Below are positions 31,984 to 42,298 of a stretch of DNA of 56,762 bases, piece after piece. The first letter of the stretch is position 1. Every line of letters begins with the position of its first letter. The DNA is from an uncultured Bacteroidales bacterium. Lineage in GTDB: Bacteria > Bacteroidota > Bacteroidia > Bacteroidales > Bacteroidaceae. Below the pieces are notes generated by a model. That model did no database searches and was not told the origin of the DNA. It worked only from the letters and a program-made list of their open reading frames with translations. Location of the stretch: NCBI GenBank assembly GCA_902772585.1, contig CACYBB010000010.1, positions 1 through 56,762 on the forward strand, written 5' to 3'. The translations under genes were made by a program, and so were the position numbers.

Positions 31984-34715
31984 CGTCTGCACATCTGCAG
32001 ATAGGGACATGAACGACAGATCTTAAGGTCTGTGGTTGGAGTGAACGGGATTTCTGAAGAGAATATCTCGTTCACTTTCTGTTCCAGCAGTTCGTTGAAA
32101 CGGGCGCTGTGTTCTGCGATGTCGAGAATCTTGTCCTTGCCGAAGCAGAGCGTGGGGTCGTAGTTGGGGGCACCAGCATGCTGGATGAAAAGCAGGGCGG
32201 GACTGACGGCATGATGTCTGATGTCTGATGTCTGATGGAGAATGTCGGCTTGTTTGCGGCTGACGATATCGGCATAGACGAAAGTCTGGAAATAGTAGTC
32301 GCTATGGTCGTGGATCTTCGCAGGGACGAAGATGTCCTCCACACTGGCAAGCGGTTTCAGTCGATGGCTACCCGTCTTGTAGTCCACCACACGGATGCGC
32401 CCATCGGAAAGTTGGTCGAGACGGTCTATGCGACCACCGAGCTTGAGATGGCTGATGGCTGATGTTTGAAGGCTGAGGTCGCGTTCTACATCGCATTCCA
32501 GGTCGATGATGGTGAAAGGAGCAAGTCGCTTGTCAATCTCGATGAGCTGACGCAGGTAGCGGATGATAACCTCGCGGTTGATGAGGTGCAGACCGCCTTT
32601 GACGGCGTTGGGCAACTCTTTATGAAAAGCATCATCGACAGCCCGTTCGATGGTGGCTTTGCTTTTGAGTAATTGCTCCAGAACCTCCTTCGTTACGTAT
32701 TGTGGTAACTGGTGATAGAGGGTATCGGCTGCTTCGTGGAAGATGTTGCCGAAGATACGGTTGTCCAACTCCTGTTCATCATCGGGCTGGTCGGGTTCCT
32801 TGATGCCGGCAATGTAGCGGTAATAGAACTGCAGCGGACAGCGCATGTATTTATTGATGGCGGAAGGACTTAGAAGGCTGTCAGCTGTTAACCATTGGCT
32901 CTGCATGATGCTGAGGACGTGGGGAGTTTTCTCAATGGGTTGCGGGGTATAGCGGGCAATAATCTTGCCGGACTGCAGGGAGTGTTGTTTGATATGCTTA
33001 CCACTCTCAACCATCAGCTGTAGCATGAAACGGCTCATCTCGCCACGCTGACCGTCTTCTGTAGCGTTGTTCCAGAGAATGGTGACATCCTGGGCACGCT
33101 GCAACAGACGATGGAAATAGTAGGCGTAGATGCTGACCTTGTTCTCGACGGTGGTAAGCTCGTAGGCCTGACGGATGCTGTGTGGGATGAACGAACTGTC
33201 GTTGACGCCTTTTGGCATGTTGCCCTCGTTGCAGCTGAGCAATAGCACGTGGTCGAAATCAAGGTTGCGCGTTTCCAGTACACCCATCACCTGAAGACCC
33301 TCGGCAGGCTCACCATGGAAGGGGATGGAGGTCTGTTGGATAAGTTGTGAGACGAGACGCTGCATGGTGGTGTCGCTGACAGAGAGGTCACCGCTCTCTT
33401 GTAGGGCATTCAATCGGTTGACGAGGGTGTAGGCACGGAACAGCGACTCTTGGAAGAGTGGGTCAGAGGGAGCCGAAGGAGAGTCCGACGATGAGTCGTC
33501 CGGAGTAGTGGCGGATGACGCTGCTATCTGGCGCAGGAGGTGGAGGAGAGGCTGGCTGTCGTCGGTGAGGTAGCGGTAGTACGGATGACGACGGAAAGTA
33601 CGCACGAGACGGGGCGTCTTGCCACCCAGCATCATATCGTAGTAGCACTGAATGAAGGAGGCTACAGGGGTCTGTGACAAGGGGTAGCCAGTAGTGATAT
33701 TTACCTTTTCTACTTCGTCGGGCAGGCTGTGGATGACGGTAGGTAGCAGGTGCTCGTCGCAGAGGACGATGGCTGTGTGACGTCCCTTGGCGATGCGCTG
33801 CTGGTTCAGCCAACTGCTGACGTAGCGCGCCTGGATATGCTCGGTGGGAGCAGAGATATAGGTGATATCCTTTGGCTTCTGGAAATTCTTGTAGATATCG
33901 TCAGCGGTGCTGTCGAGTTCGTTGGGGAAATGACGCAGGTACTGGGCGATATAGTGGCCAGCCTCATGGCCCTGCATATAGTAGTCGTCAAAGTCCCAAT
34001 AGAAGCGTGCCTTGCCAGCCTTTTGAAGTTCAGAGAAGAGTTGTTGCTCCACTTTTTGTAGCAGGTTGAAGCCGACAAAGAGATAGTGGTCGTAGGGGAA
34101 GCTGGATGTGGTATTGGTCAGAGAAACCACAGAGCGATAGAGGGCACCTTCGTAGGCGAGTCCTTGGTCAGTAAGGCGACGGTTGAAGTCGTGGTAGATG
34201 TCTGTGAAATGACTCCATAGGCGCAGGAAACGTTGTTTGAGTTCCGTCTCGTGTTCCTCCGTGAAATGACTGAAGAAGTGTTTCAGCAATTCCCGTTGTT
34301 CGTCCGTGAGATAACTCAGGTCGTCGAGTTCGTGGATGTCGCGCAGGTTGGCGAAGACGTGGTCTGCATCTGCCATATTCTTGTCGATGTCATCGAAATC
34401 GCTGATGAGCAACTGTCCCCAACCGAAGAACTTGTCGAGGGTCTCTTCGGAACCTGTAAACTGACGGAAGGACTGATAGAGGTCGCAGACCAGCTTGATG
34501 GGGTCGGCAACATGGAGCGAGGACTGCTGACGGAAGAGTTCGCTGATGGTGATGTAGGCAGGACTCCAAAGAGGTTTCCCTTGCGACAGACGTGCAAGGT
34601 GTTCGTTCAGGAACAGCGAGGCACGCTTGTTAGGGAATACCACCGCTGTTCGTGACAGGTTGGTGCCATATTTGCTGATGATGTCTTCTGCGACGTATTC
34701 TAAAAAACTCTTCAT
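31980..34715 (-). CDS. AddB-like PD-(D/E)XK exonuclease subunit
   Basis: A 911-residue protein. A helicase-like N-terminus (TAVVFPNKRASLF) is followed by about 500 residues of AddB/RecC-style scaffold. The C-terminal nuclease includes LGGRIDRLDQL and VVDYKTGSH (D-x-K catalytic core). Cysteines consistent with the AddB iron-sulphur cluster are present: MRCPLQFYYRY (about 640) and, at the end, CRSCPYLQMC. With the helicase gene 17 bp upstream it forms an AddAB-type double-strand-break repair enzyme. The last bases overlap the convergent MFS gene. Confidence 0.87.
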   Translation of the reverse strand: MKSFLEYVAEDIISKYGTNLSRTAVVFPNKRASLFLNEHLARLSQGKPLWSPAYITISELFRQQSSLHVADPIKLVCDLYQSFRQFTGSEETLDKFFGWGQLLISDFDDIDKNMADADHVFANLRDIHELDDLSYLTDEQRELLKHFFSHFTEEHETELKQRFLRLWSHFTDIYHDFNRRLTDQGLAYEGALYRSVVSLTNTTSSFPYDHYLFVGFNLLQKVEQQLFSELQKAGKARFYWDFDDYYMQGHEAGHYIAQYLRHFPNELDSTADDIYKNFQKPKDITYISAPTEHIQARYVSSWLNQQRIAKGRHTAIVLCDEHLLPTVIHSLPDEVEKVNITTGYPLSQTPVASFIQCYYDMMLGGKTPRLVRTFRRHPYYRYLTDDSQPLLHLLRQIAASSATTPDDSSSDSPSAPSDPLFQESLFRAYTLVNRLNALQESGDLSVSDTTMQRLVSQLIQQTSIPFHGEPAEGLQVMGVLETRNLDFDHVLLLSCNEGNMPKGVNDSSFIPHSIRQAYELTTVENKVSIYAYYFHRLLQRAQDVTILWNNATEDGQRGEMSRFMLQLMVESGKHIKQHSLQSGKIIARYTPQPIEKTPHVLSIMQSQWLTADSLLSPSAINKYMRCPLQFYYRYIAGIKEPDQPDDEQELDNRIFGNIFHEAADTLYHQLPQYVTKEVLEQLLKSKATIERAVDDAFHKELPNAVKGGLHLINREVIIRYLRQLIEIDKRLAPFTIIDLECDVERDLSLQTSAISHLKLGGRIDRLDQLSDGRIRVVDYKTGSHRLKPLASVEDIFVPAKIHDHSDYYFQTFVYADIVSRKQADILHQTSDIRHHAVSPALLFIQHAGAPNYDPTLCFGKDKILDIAEHSARFNELLEQKVNEIFSSEIPFTPTTDLKICRSCPYLQMCRR

Positions 34716-34732
34716 ACAATAACCAATAACCG

Positions 34733-37700
34733 TTAACCAATAACCTCCTCAATCTTATTGCTGTAAACGTACCATAGCCAGCCACGAACATTTGGCATAC
34801 CCATTTGTTTCAAAAGCTGCATATATTCGCGAACTTGATCTAAGTATTCTGGCTTCGGACGACCGAACTTGAACTCCACCACATGGGTATCTTTGCCATC
34901 TGTCATGACACGGTCTGGACGCCGCTCTACGACCTCGTTCTGTTCGTTAAGATGCAGAATACTACATTCATTAAAAAGTTTCCAACGATTTGAGAACCAT
35001 TCTTTTACGCGCTTGTCTTCAAGTCTTTTGTGAAGCATGGCGGTGAGCTTGTTGGCAGTCACCTCGTCGTCGTAGAGTACCCCATCGTATTGTAACTGAC
35101 GTAGGGCAGTGTCGATATCTTCCGTGGTGCGGATAGTAGAAAATATCTCGTGGAGCACGCAACCCATCTTGATGTAGCTCGGTGCTTCTTGTGGGTTGTC
35201 ATTGCCCGTAATGAAGTCGCGACTCTTGTTGCTCTGCTTGAACTCCGTCTTGGCAGGGAAGGTCTTGATGGTGATGGTCTCTGGGGCAACAGGTGCGAGG
35301 AAGGGGTTGGAGGAACTCACAGGAGAAACAGTGGAAGTAGTGGTAGCAACAATTGGGGTGCCGTAGGTGAAAAGGAGCGGGGCCTTTTCATCTGTTTCAC
35401 CACTGAGGATGCTGTTGTCCAGTCGCAGGTTGGGTAGTACCTTCTCGATGAGTGCTGAACGATTGGATTTGCTGCCACGCTGACCGATAACGTAGAGACT
35501 GCGGGCTGCACGCGTGAAGGCGACATACAGGAGATTGAGATTATCGACGATGTTCTGTAAATGTTCGTCGAGATAGTCATGCTCGTAGATGGTTCCTCGC
35601 ATCTGACTGTTGCTGAAGTCAATTGGTGCGATGGGCAGCGCATTGAAAGGTGCCTCATTGGGTTCACACCAGAGCACGTCGGGAAGTTCCAGACGCCAGT
35701 CGCAGAAGGGAATGAGAACATGGGTGAACTCCAGACCCTTACTCTTGTGAATGGACAGAATGCGTATGCCGTCTGTGGCATCACTCTGGATGGTTTTTCT
35801 TCCAATGCTATCATCCCATTCACGCAGGAACGCATCGATGTCGCTGGAAGAGTCTTTCACAAACATATTCAGCTGGTCGTAGAAAGCGCAGAGATAGGCG
35901 CTCTGCTCGTTCAGACGCTCAAGTTGGAAGATGTCGTAGAGACGTTCTACCAACTCGTAGAGCGGCAACTGACGCAGTTCATCGGAATGACTGACGTATG
36001 ACTCGGGGAGGAGTGTGTCCAGCGAACGGTCCTTGATGAGTAGCTCGTTCTCAGCAACTAAATCGGTGAGAACACTGCGGTGGTAAAGTTTGACGATGGT
36101 GGCTTTGGCCAGCAGGTCATCAGGATGTGTCAGCAGGTGGAGGGCTTGTGTCAGTAGACAGAGCGTCACAGAAGAATCCAGTCGGAATGCCTCGTCGCTG
36201 ATGATGCGCACATCGGACAAATGCTCCTCAAAATAGGCAGCAATCAGTGGGATGTATTTGTTGGTGCGTACAAGGATAGCGATATCTCGCGGTGTTGCTC
36301 CTTGTTCCAACAGTTGGCGGATGGTGTCAACGAGTGTGCCCATCGTTTCTTCCTGATAGTCCGTTTCTGGCAACAGACGAATCTCCACAAAGCCTTCTGC
36401 TGGTCGTCCATCAGGTACCTGTTGAGCTACGTCGGCATAGGCGCGGAGCAGCTGTTCGGCACCTTCTGGATACTCCTCGCGCTGACTCTCGTATTCCTGA
36501 CGAGCCGCTTCTATAAAGAATGCATTATTAAAATCAATGATATGGCGAGAGGAACGGTAGTTGACCTCCAACGGTTGGATGTCCATCATCTCCTCGCTAT
36601 TTGGAAACTCACGATCAATGGCATTCAGTAAACGCCAGTCTCCAGAACGCCAGCGGTAGATGCTCTGCTTGACATCGCCAACAATCAGATTCTCAGAACC
36701 TTGATGACTCATACACTCCTGAAGCAATACCTTGAAGTTCTGCCACTGGACGGTGCTGGTGTCCTGGAACTCATCAATCATGATATGTTCCAGTTGGGTG
36801 CCAATCTTCTCAAAGATAAACGGTGAGTCGCTATTGCTGATGAGTGCGTGCAACAGTTGCTGGGTGTCGCTGAGCAGGAAACGGTTGGCTTCGTCGTTGA
36901 GTTGTCGTACCTTGTCCTCAATGCTCCCCAGCAGGCGTAGCTGACTCAGGTGGCGCAGGGTGAGGTCGGCAGACTGATAGAGACGGTACTGGTGTGGTCT
37001 GTCGTCCATAGCATGGGCCAGCAATGGTATCAGTGTTGACTCGGCAACGGCATGAACCAGATTGGGGCGTTCACACTTCTTGGTGTACCATTTGGCAGCG
37101 TCTTCCCGACAGTCGCAGACACGTTTGCCAACAATGCTCTCGTCCATCACGCCATTCTGTAGTTTTACAAAGAAACTGTAGATGCCGGTATGGCCATAGG
37201 CTAAATCGTCGACCTTGATACCTTCACTTTCGAGAGCTTCAAAGAAGCTGGAAGCATATTGTTGCATGCGTTCCAAGGCGTTCTTGCGTATCTGACGTAG
37301 TTGCTGTATGTAACTCTCGATGAAGCCCTTCTCCTGTGTCTTCTGGCGGATAGCCTTCGCATTCTCTTTATAATAATCGCGGAAGATGGTACGTCCGAAC
37401 TGCTTGACCTGTCCGATGATGTTCCAGGAATGGTCGTCGCTAATCTTCTCCATGATATAGGTGAGTAACCACTGTAGCATAACGTCGGTATGCGTCAGTG
37501 CGTCGATGAGTTGATCGACAGCCTGTTCCTCTACCTGGCTGTCGTTCAGGGAGATGCGTAGGTTAGCGGTCAAGTCGAGCTCACGGGCCAGATTGCGCAG
37601 TACACTCTGGAAGAAGGTATCGATGGTCTCTACGCGGAAGTAGTTGTAGTTGTGGAGTAATAGATGAAGGGCTTTGCCAGCGCGTTCTTGGACTACGGAA

Positions 37701-37951
37701 CGTGATAACCCTGTCTCCGCAAGGATGCGGTCCATATAGGCGAAAGAGTCAGGGAGGTCCTTCCAGATGCCATACAACTGACTGAGTATACGCATTTTCA
37801 TCTCTTCCGTAGCCTTGTTGGTGAAGGTTACAGCGAGGATGTTGCGGTAGCAGGTCGGATTCTGAATCAGCAACTTGATGTATTCTACAGCCAACGTGAA
37901 GGTTTTTCCTGAACCTGCGCTGGCTTTATAGACAGTGAGTGGTTTTACCAT
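34733..37951 (-). CDS. AddA-like UvrD-type helicase-nuclease
   Basis: A 1072-residue superfamily 1 helicase of the RecB/AddA type. Walker A is KASAGSGKTF (9-18), followed by ILAVTFTNKATEEM, the Walker B-like LEHIMIDEFQDTS, QSIYRWRSGD, EVNYRSSRHIIDFN, and SIHKSKGLEFTHV (motif V). The C-terminus holds a nuclease core, RPDRVM then HVVEFKFGRP (D, E-x-K) and QVREYM, matching the PD-(D/E)XK domain of AddA. It processes broken DNA ends for recombination together with the downstream AddB-like subunit. Its start overlaps the upstream gene's stop by 7 bp. Confidence 0.9.
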   Translation of the reverse strand: MVKPLTVYKASAGSGKTFTLAVEYIKLLIQNPTCYRNILAVTFTNKATEEMKMRILSQLYGIWKDLPDSFAYMDRILAETGLSRSVVQERAGKALHLLLHNYNYFRVETIDTFFQSVLRNLARELDLTANLRISLNDSQVEEQAVDQLIDALTHTDVMLQWLLTYIMEKISDDHSWNIIGQVKQFGRTIFRDYYKENAKAIRQKTQEKGFIESYIQQLRQIRKNALERMQQYASSFFEALESEGIKVDDLAYGHTGIYSFFVKLQNGVMDESIVGKRVCDCREDAAKWYTKKCERPNLVHAVAESTLIPLLAHAMDDRPHQYRLYQSADLTLRHLSQLRLLGSIEDKVRQLNDEANRFLLSDTQQLLHALISNSDSPFIFEKIGTQLEHIMIDEFQDTSTVQWQNFKVLLQECMSHQGSENLIVGDVKQSIYRWRSGDWRLLNAIDREFPNSEEMMDIQPLEVNYRSSRHIIDFNNAFFIEAARQEYESQREEYPEGAEQLLRAYADVAQQVPDGRPAEGFVEIRLLPETDYQEETMGTLVDTIRQLLEQGATPRDIAILVRTNKYIPLIAAYFEEHLSDVRIISDEAFRLDSSVTLCLLTQALHLLTHPDDLLAKATIVKLYHRSVLTDLVAENELLIKDRSLDTLLPESYVSHSDELRQLPLYELVERLYDIFQLERLNEQSAYLCAFYDQLNMFVKDSSSDIDAFLREWDDSIGRKTIQSDATDGIRILSIHKSKGLEFTHVLIPFCDWRLELPDVLWCEPNEAPFNALPIAPIDFSNSQMRGTIYEHDYLDEHLQNIVDNLNLLYVAFTRAARSLYVIGQRGSKSNRSALIEKVLPNLRLDNSILSGETDEKAPLLFTYGTPIVATTTSTVSPVSSSNPFLAPVAPETITIKTFPAKTEFKQSNKSRDFITGNDNPQEAPSYIKMGCVLHEIFSTIRTTEDIDTALRQLQYDGVLYDDEVTANKLTAMLHKRLEDKRVKEWFSNRWKLFNECSILHLNEQNEVVERRPDRVMTDGKDTHVVEFKFGRPKPEYLDQVREYMQLLKQMGMPNVRGWLWYVYSNKIEEVIG

Positions 37952-39951
37952 CTGCGGAATAGTTCTATGGTGAATTTACAACCGAAACTCTGGAAAGTGG
38001 AATTAAGGAAACTGGCAAAGACGCCTGTTGAGAAGTAACGGTTCTGGAAACCGTAGCCAACTTCAAAGTAAGGACGTGTATGTTCGATGGATAGCGCACT
38101 AAGATAGATACGCTCTGTCTCGATAAAGCGTCCCACCCAAGGTACCCATGATAACATCAGCAGGGGGGAGTCGTACGACAAATGGCTACGCACGTAATAC
38201 CTCGATTCATTATACCATCTGCTGTCTACCAGTTGAAACTGACCCGACCAGTCGTCTTCCCAACCAGTAGCCAGGTTGTTATCATGGAAGTTGGCGTAGT
38301 CAACGAAATACTCCGTACTGCGATGGGTATAGAAACCTGCTCCTGCACGCATGTTCAGGATACGTACGCTTCTGTTCCGATACTTATAGACGGCATCAAA
38401 CTCCCAACGCTCATAATTCATGTTAGAATGAAATATGTTACTAATGCTTCGCTCGTAATTGGCCGTAAGCGTGGGACCTTTCTGCCAAGGACGAAGATGA
38501 ACAGAAATCGTTGGTGCAAAACTATGATATCGGCTAGGAAGACCCGCCTCGTTCATCTTGTCAGGGTTTACACTCCAGCGACGGCGATAGACAAAACCGC
38601 CAGTGAATTCCAACCAATCGAAGGCTGCAATGTGGTTGAGAAGCTGTAGGTATTCGTTCTTGAACTCAGGCATATCCACTGAATCGCCCATGACTGCATG
38701 AAAAGCATCGGAGAGTGCTGCGTTTGATTTTCGGTCTGCATTAGCCCATGTATACTCAACATAGCCGTTACGCTTGGGGTTATAGGTCATACGAAGGGGA
38801 ACGTCGAAGTAAAACATTTCCTTCTTAAAACTGTAACCGAACTTTGGGTTCAGTGTCAGATAGCGGTGCTGATTCCATGCATAGCGCACGCCAAAATCGA
38901 TTTTATAAGATATTCCTGATGACGAACTGTAACCCATATACAAAGGGTTGAGTAGTGGCGATACGTTCAGTGAGATGTTCTCTGTTTTAGCCTCTTTGCT
39001 ACTCATCAGATTGTCACCAATGAAATCCCAGGCAGCATCCTTCAGACTGTTGCCGTTTTTCTGAACGGTGTCGCCCTGTTGTTCTTCTTTGTTTTGGAGC
39101 AGATGGGATTCAATGATACGTTTCTCTTCTTCTGCTAATGGCATGGGGCGCAGATTATCCATCAAGGTGAGGTCTTCAATATTCTTGATAGAATCAGGTA
39201 GGGTTACGGGACAATTATAGAAAGCCGTCACATGTGACGTGATGTTGTTTCCTAGGAACTTGAATGTTGCGTCTGTAGTACATTGGTCGGGTATTGGACT
39301 AAACGGGTTGCGTTGGTCCATCAGGGTACTGATATTGAAACTAATCATGTCAAACTCTCCCTGAAACTCTATGGATAATATACGTCCTGAGGCGATGTCG
39401 ACATTGGCTTTACCTTTTATCAGTTGAGTATTACTGCTGCGAGGACGGAACTGGATAGTGGCATGACTGCCAATCTGGGTGACGCGGTATTTGTAGAAAT
39501 AGCGATTGGTGCGATGGAAAGGCGACAAGATTTTCTCACGATAGAGTTGAATGCCATAAAGATTAGGCGTTATCAACTCAAAGATGGTGGGCATCACGTC
39601 GCGCTGATGAGGAATGGTGCTACAGTAAACCTGACGTTCAATTTTAAAGTTGTTAGTGCCCTGATATCTGAGCTTGGCATAAGCCTCGCCAATATACTCC
39701 CTGTCACCTCTGGCAATGCTATACATAGTGGGGATGACATAGAGTAGGGGATTACGACGCTTAGTGCCGAGATCACATTTTATATAGACGTTCTTCTCGC
39801 CGTCAACAATCCTTTCAGGATGCTCATAGAAATCCCACATACGATTGATGAGCAGGGAATCGGCTGTTCGATTGGATGCATAACAAATGCTGGACATGAG
39901 TGTCATCATGCCCAGCATAAATATCGTAAATATGTGCTGTTTCTGATTCAC
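37945..39951 (-). CDS. DUF5686 outer-membrane protein
   Basis: A protein of about 668 residues. An exported N-terminus (MNQKQHIFTIF with GTG start, then MLGMMTLMSSICYA) leads into a domain with LLYVIPTMYSIARGDREYIGE, and a C-terminal beta barrel of about 300 residues follows, ending in FTIELFRRW. This matches DUF5686, although the carboxypeptidase-regulatory-like domain common at the N-terminus of the family is not present. The start is uncertain: GTG at 39951 gives a good signal peptide but would be almost leaderless given the -7 box, and ATG at 39918 is the alternative. It is in one transcript with the AddA/B-like genes. Confidence 0.78.
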   Translation of the reverse strand: MNQKQHIFTIFMLGMMTLMSSICYASNRTADSLLINRMWDFYEHPERIVDGEKNVYIKCDLGTKRRNPLLYVIPTMYSIARGDREYIGEAYAKLRYQGTNNFKIERQVYCSTIPHQRDVMPTIFELITPNLYGIQLYREKILSPFHRTNRYFYKYRVTQIGSHATIQFRPRSSNTQLIKGKANVDIASGRILSIEFQGEFDMISFNISTLMDQRNPFSPIPDQCTTDATFKFLGNNITSHVTAFYNCPVTLPDSIKNIEDLTLMDNLRPMPLAEEEKRIIESHLLQNKEEQQGDTVQKNGNSLKDAAWDFIGDNLMSSKEAKTENISLNVSPLLNPLYMGYSSSSGISYKIDFGVRYAWNQHRYLTLNPKFGYSFKKEMFYFDVPLRMTYNPKRNGYVEYTWANADRKSNAALSDAFHAVMGDSVDMPEFKNEYLQLLNHIAAFDWLEFTGGFVYRRRWSVNPDKMNEAGLPSRYHSFAPTISVHLRPWQKGPTLTANYERSISNIFHSNMNYERWEFDAVYKYRNRSVRILNMRAGAGFYTHRSTEYFVDYANFHDNNLATGWEDDWSGQFQLVDSRWYNESRYYVRSHLSYDSPLLMLSWVPWVGRFIETERIYLSALSIEHTRPYFEVGYGFQNRYFSTGVFASFLNSTFQSFGCKFTIELFRRW

Positions 39952-39956
39952 GACCC

Positions 39957-39964
39957 CAAAAGTA
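39957..39964 (-). promoter_or_regulatory. Bacteroidetes-type -7 box for the DUF5686-addA-addB transcript
   Basis: TACTTTTG on the minus strand, next to a T-rich stretch, places the start of transcription near 39950. Confidence 0.5.
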
Positions 39965-39991
39965 CAAAAAAAATCTGGAGTCACAAAATAT

Positions 39992-40864
39992 TTATCCTAA
40001 ATATTTCATCAGAATACGTGCATTACCAGAGTCACGCAACTTGGCAATGCTCTTTTCGCGAATCTGACGAACGCGCTCACGGGTCAGACCAAGCTGGTCA
40101 CCAATCTCCTCAAGACCCTTCTCGTGGCAACCGATACCGAAGCACTCGCGGATAATGGTAATCTCACGCTCTTTCAGTACCTTTTGTAGTACGGTATTCA
40201 GTTCCTGAGCCATTGATTCGTGATCAACCTGACGGTCAGTACGAGAATCGTCACCAGATGCCATTACATCGAGCATACAGTTGTCCTCGCCGTCCTGGAA
40301 AGGAGCATCGATTGAGACGTGGTGACTGTCTGCTTGCATAGATTGGGCAATCTTCTCCTCGTCCATGTTGGTAGCGTCGCTAAGCTCGGAAACAGAAGGA
40401 TGGCGCTGGAACTCTTGCTCGAAGCGGTTAATCTCGTGACTAATCTTATTCAAACTACCCACCTGGTTCAGGGGCAGACGAACAATACGGCTCTGCTCGG
40501 CAATGGCCTGCAGGATGCTCTGACGAATCCACCATACTGCGTATGAGATGAATTTAAAACCACGTGTTTCATCAAATTTCTGTGCGGCCTTGATGAGGCC
40601 GATGTTACCCTCGTCAATCAAGTCAGTCAGCGTCAGTCCCTGATGCTGATACTGCTTTGCTACAGATACCACGAATCGCAGGTTGGCAGTAACCAACTTG
40701 TCCTTAGCACGCTCGCCTTCAGGACCGCCCTTACGTATTTTCTGAGCCAGTTCGATTTCCTCATCGATACTGATCAGTGGCGCACGACCGATTTCCACCA
40801 GATACTTATCCAGTGCCTCACTTGAGCGATTCGTAATACTCTTTTGAATCTTTAATTGTCTCAT
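39992..40864 (-). CDS. rpoD: Primary RNA polymerase sigma factor (RpoD/SigA)
   Basis: A 290-residue sigma-70 factor of the short Bacteroidetes type. It opens MRQLKIQKSITNRSSEALDK. Region 1.2/2.1 is LDKYLVEIGRAPLIS, the region 2.4 promoter-binding helix is KFISYAVWWIRQSILQAIA, region 3 includes VRLPLNQVGSLNKISHEI, and region 4 is GLEEIGDQLGLTRERVRQIREKSIAKLR. Its length matches the phylum's housekeeping sigma, which reads TAnnTTTG promoters like those throughout this window. An AAGGAGT sequence lies 8 bp before the ATG, stronger than at most genes here. Confidence 0.95.
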   Translation of the reverse strand: MRQLKIQKSITNRSSEALDKYLVEIGRAPLISIDEEIELAQKIRKGGPEGERAKDKLVTANLRFVVSVAKQYQHQGLTLTDLIDEGNIGLIKAAQKFDETRGFKFISYAVWWIRQSILQAIAEQSRIVRLPLNQVGSLNKISHEINRFEQEFQRHPSVSELSDATNMDEEKIAQSMQADSHHVSIDAPFQDGEDNCMLDVMASGDDSRTDRQVDHESMAQELNTVLQKVLKEREITIIRECFGIGCHEKGLEEIGDQLGLTRERVRQIREKSIAKLRDSGNARILMKYLG

Positions 40865-40938
40865 GTTTTACTCCTTAAATCCTTTCTAACTGTCTGATAT
40901 TCAGCAGTGTGTCAAAATTATTACTTTTAAAAGCGGTG

Positions 40939-40946
40939 CAAAGTTA
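40939..40946 (-). promoter_or_regulatory. Bacteroidetes-type -7 box for rpoD
   Basis: TAACTTTG on the minus strand predicts a leader of about 68 nt before the rpoD ATG. Confidence 0.55.
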
Positions 40947-40973
40947 CAAAAAATAACGATACGTTGTTATCGT
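40945..40973 (-). terminator. Probable intrinsic terminator of the lon operon
   Basis: On the minus strand ACGATA and TATCGT form a 6-bp stem around a 6-base loop (40956-40973), followed by TATTTTTTGT. It lies 30 bp after the end of the DEAD-helicase gene and immediately before the rpoD promoter. The stem is short, so strength is uncertain. Confidence 0.45.
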
Positions 40974-41002
40974 CCCCCCCAATTATTTTCTCTTAAAAAA
41001 CC

Positions 41003-42295
41003 TTAAACAGTTGTTTGTTGCTGTCCCTTGCCCTTGTTGTTTCGTTTTCCTCGATGGTTATGTCGTGACTTGTTGTCATGTTGTGGACGACCATTGCGTC
41101 TTTTGCCACCACGGCCTCGTGAGTTCTTGCGGGGTGAAGTGGTTTTATATTCCGGCCCCTCGCCCAAACCTTCGGGTAGTGGATTCTTCTGGATGTCCTT
41201 TTCCAGAAAACGTTCGATATCAGAGAAGTAGCGCATGTCGGCTTCTGACACAAAGGTAATGGCCACACCATCGCGCTGGGCACGAGCCGTACGACCGATA
41301 CGGTGTACATAGTCCTCAGCATCGTGTGGTACATCGTAGTTGATGACCATCAGAATGTCGTCAATATCGATGCCACGGGCCACGATGTCGGTAGCCACGA
41401 GAACGTCAACTTGTCCGGCTTTGAAACGATACATTACATCATCACGTTCGGCTTGTGAGAGGTCACTATGCATAGGGGCACAGTTAATCTTCATGTGTTT
41501 CAGCTCGCGAGTGATATCTTTTACCTTGTCTTTCTTGCCAGAGAAGATGATGACGCGCTGCAACTCACCTGCCTTGAACAGGTGGCGGACGATGCCTAGT
41601 TTCTGGGGTTCGTAGCAGACATAGGCAGACTGTTGAATCTTTTCTGCAGGTTTAGAAACGGCAATCTTTACCTCTGCAGGATGATCCAACAAAGTACGAG
41701 CCAACTGTTGTATCTTGTCGGGCATGGTGGCAGAGAACATAATGGTCTGATGACCTTCTGGCAACATCTTGGCAATCTGCAAAATATCATCAGAGAATCC
41801 CATGTCGAGCATGCGGTCTGCCTCGTCAAGGACAAAGAATGAAAGACGACTCAGGTCCACATGTCCCATACGGATATGGGAAAGTAGGCGACCTGGAGTT
41901 GCGATGATGACGTCAGCACCCATTTTCAGACCTTTTGTTTCTACGTCGAAACGGTTACCATCGTTACCACCATAGATAGCGACACTGCTGATGCCGTCGA
42001 GATAGTAGCCAAAACCTTGCATGGCTTGGTCAATCTGTTGAGCTAGTTCTCGAGTGGGCGACATGACAATGCAGTTGACTGCATCTTTGGGGAAACCACC
42101 ATCGTCGAGCATGCTGAGGATAGGCAACAGATAGGCTGCCGTCTTTCCTGTTCCGGTCTGTGCAACACCGATAAGGTCTTGACCGTCAAGTATTTTTGGG
42201 ATACACTGTTCCTGAATGGGTGTCATCTCCTCGAAGTGCATATCGTAAAGGGCATCGAGGATGTTATCGTTCAAATATGTTTCTTCAAATGTCAT
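41003..42295 (-). CDS. DEAD-box RNA helicase (RhlE/DeaD-like)
   Basis: A 430-residue RNA helicase. Q motif is MTPIQEQCIP, motif I is AQTGTGKTAAY, motif Ia is SPTRELAQQ, motif II is VLDEADRMLDMGF, motif III is FSATMP, motif V is VATDIVARGIDIDD, and motif VI is YVHRIGRTARA. The tail (about 385-430) is rich in Gly, Arg, Lys, His and Asn (RGRGGKRRNGRP), typical of RNA-binding tails. It likely acts in RNA folding or decay. It is the last gene of the lon-tgt-lptF/G transcript, 3 bp after the permease gene. Confidence 0.93.
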   Translation of the reverse strand: MTFEETYLNDNILDALYDMHFEEMTPIQEQCIPKILDGQDLIGVAQTGTGKTAAYLLPILSMLDDGGFPKDAVNCIVMSPTRELAQQIDQAMQGFGYYLDGISSVAIYGGNDGNRFDVETKGLKMGADVIIATPGRLLSHIRMGHVDLSRLSFFVLDEADRMLDMGFSDDILQIAKMLPEGHQTIMFSATMPDKIQQLARTLLDHPAEVKIAVSKPAEKIQQSAYVCYEPQKLGIVRHLFKAGELQRVIIFSGKKDKVKDITRELKHMKINCAPMHSDLSQAERDDVMYRFKAGQVDVLVATDIVARGIDIDDILMVINYDVPHDAEDYVHRIGRTARAQRDGVAITFVSEADMRYFSDIERFLEKDIQKNPLPEGLGEGPEYKTTSPRKNSRGRGGKRRNGRPQHDNKSRHNHRGKRNNKGKGQQQTTV

Positions 42296-42298
42296 TTT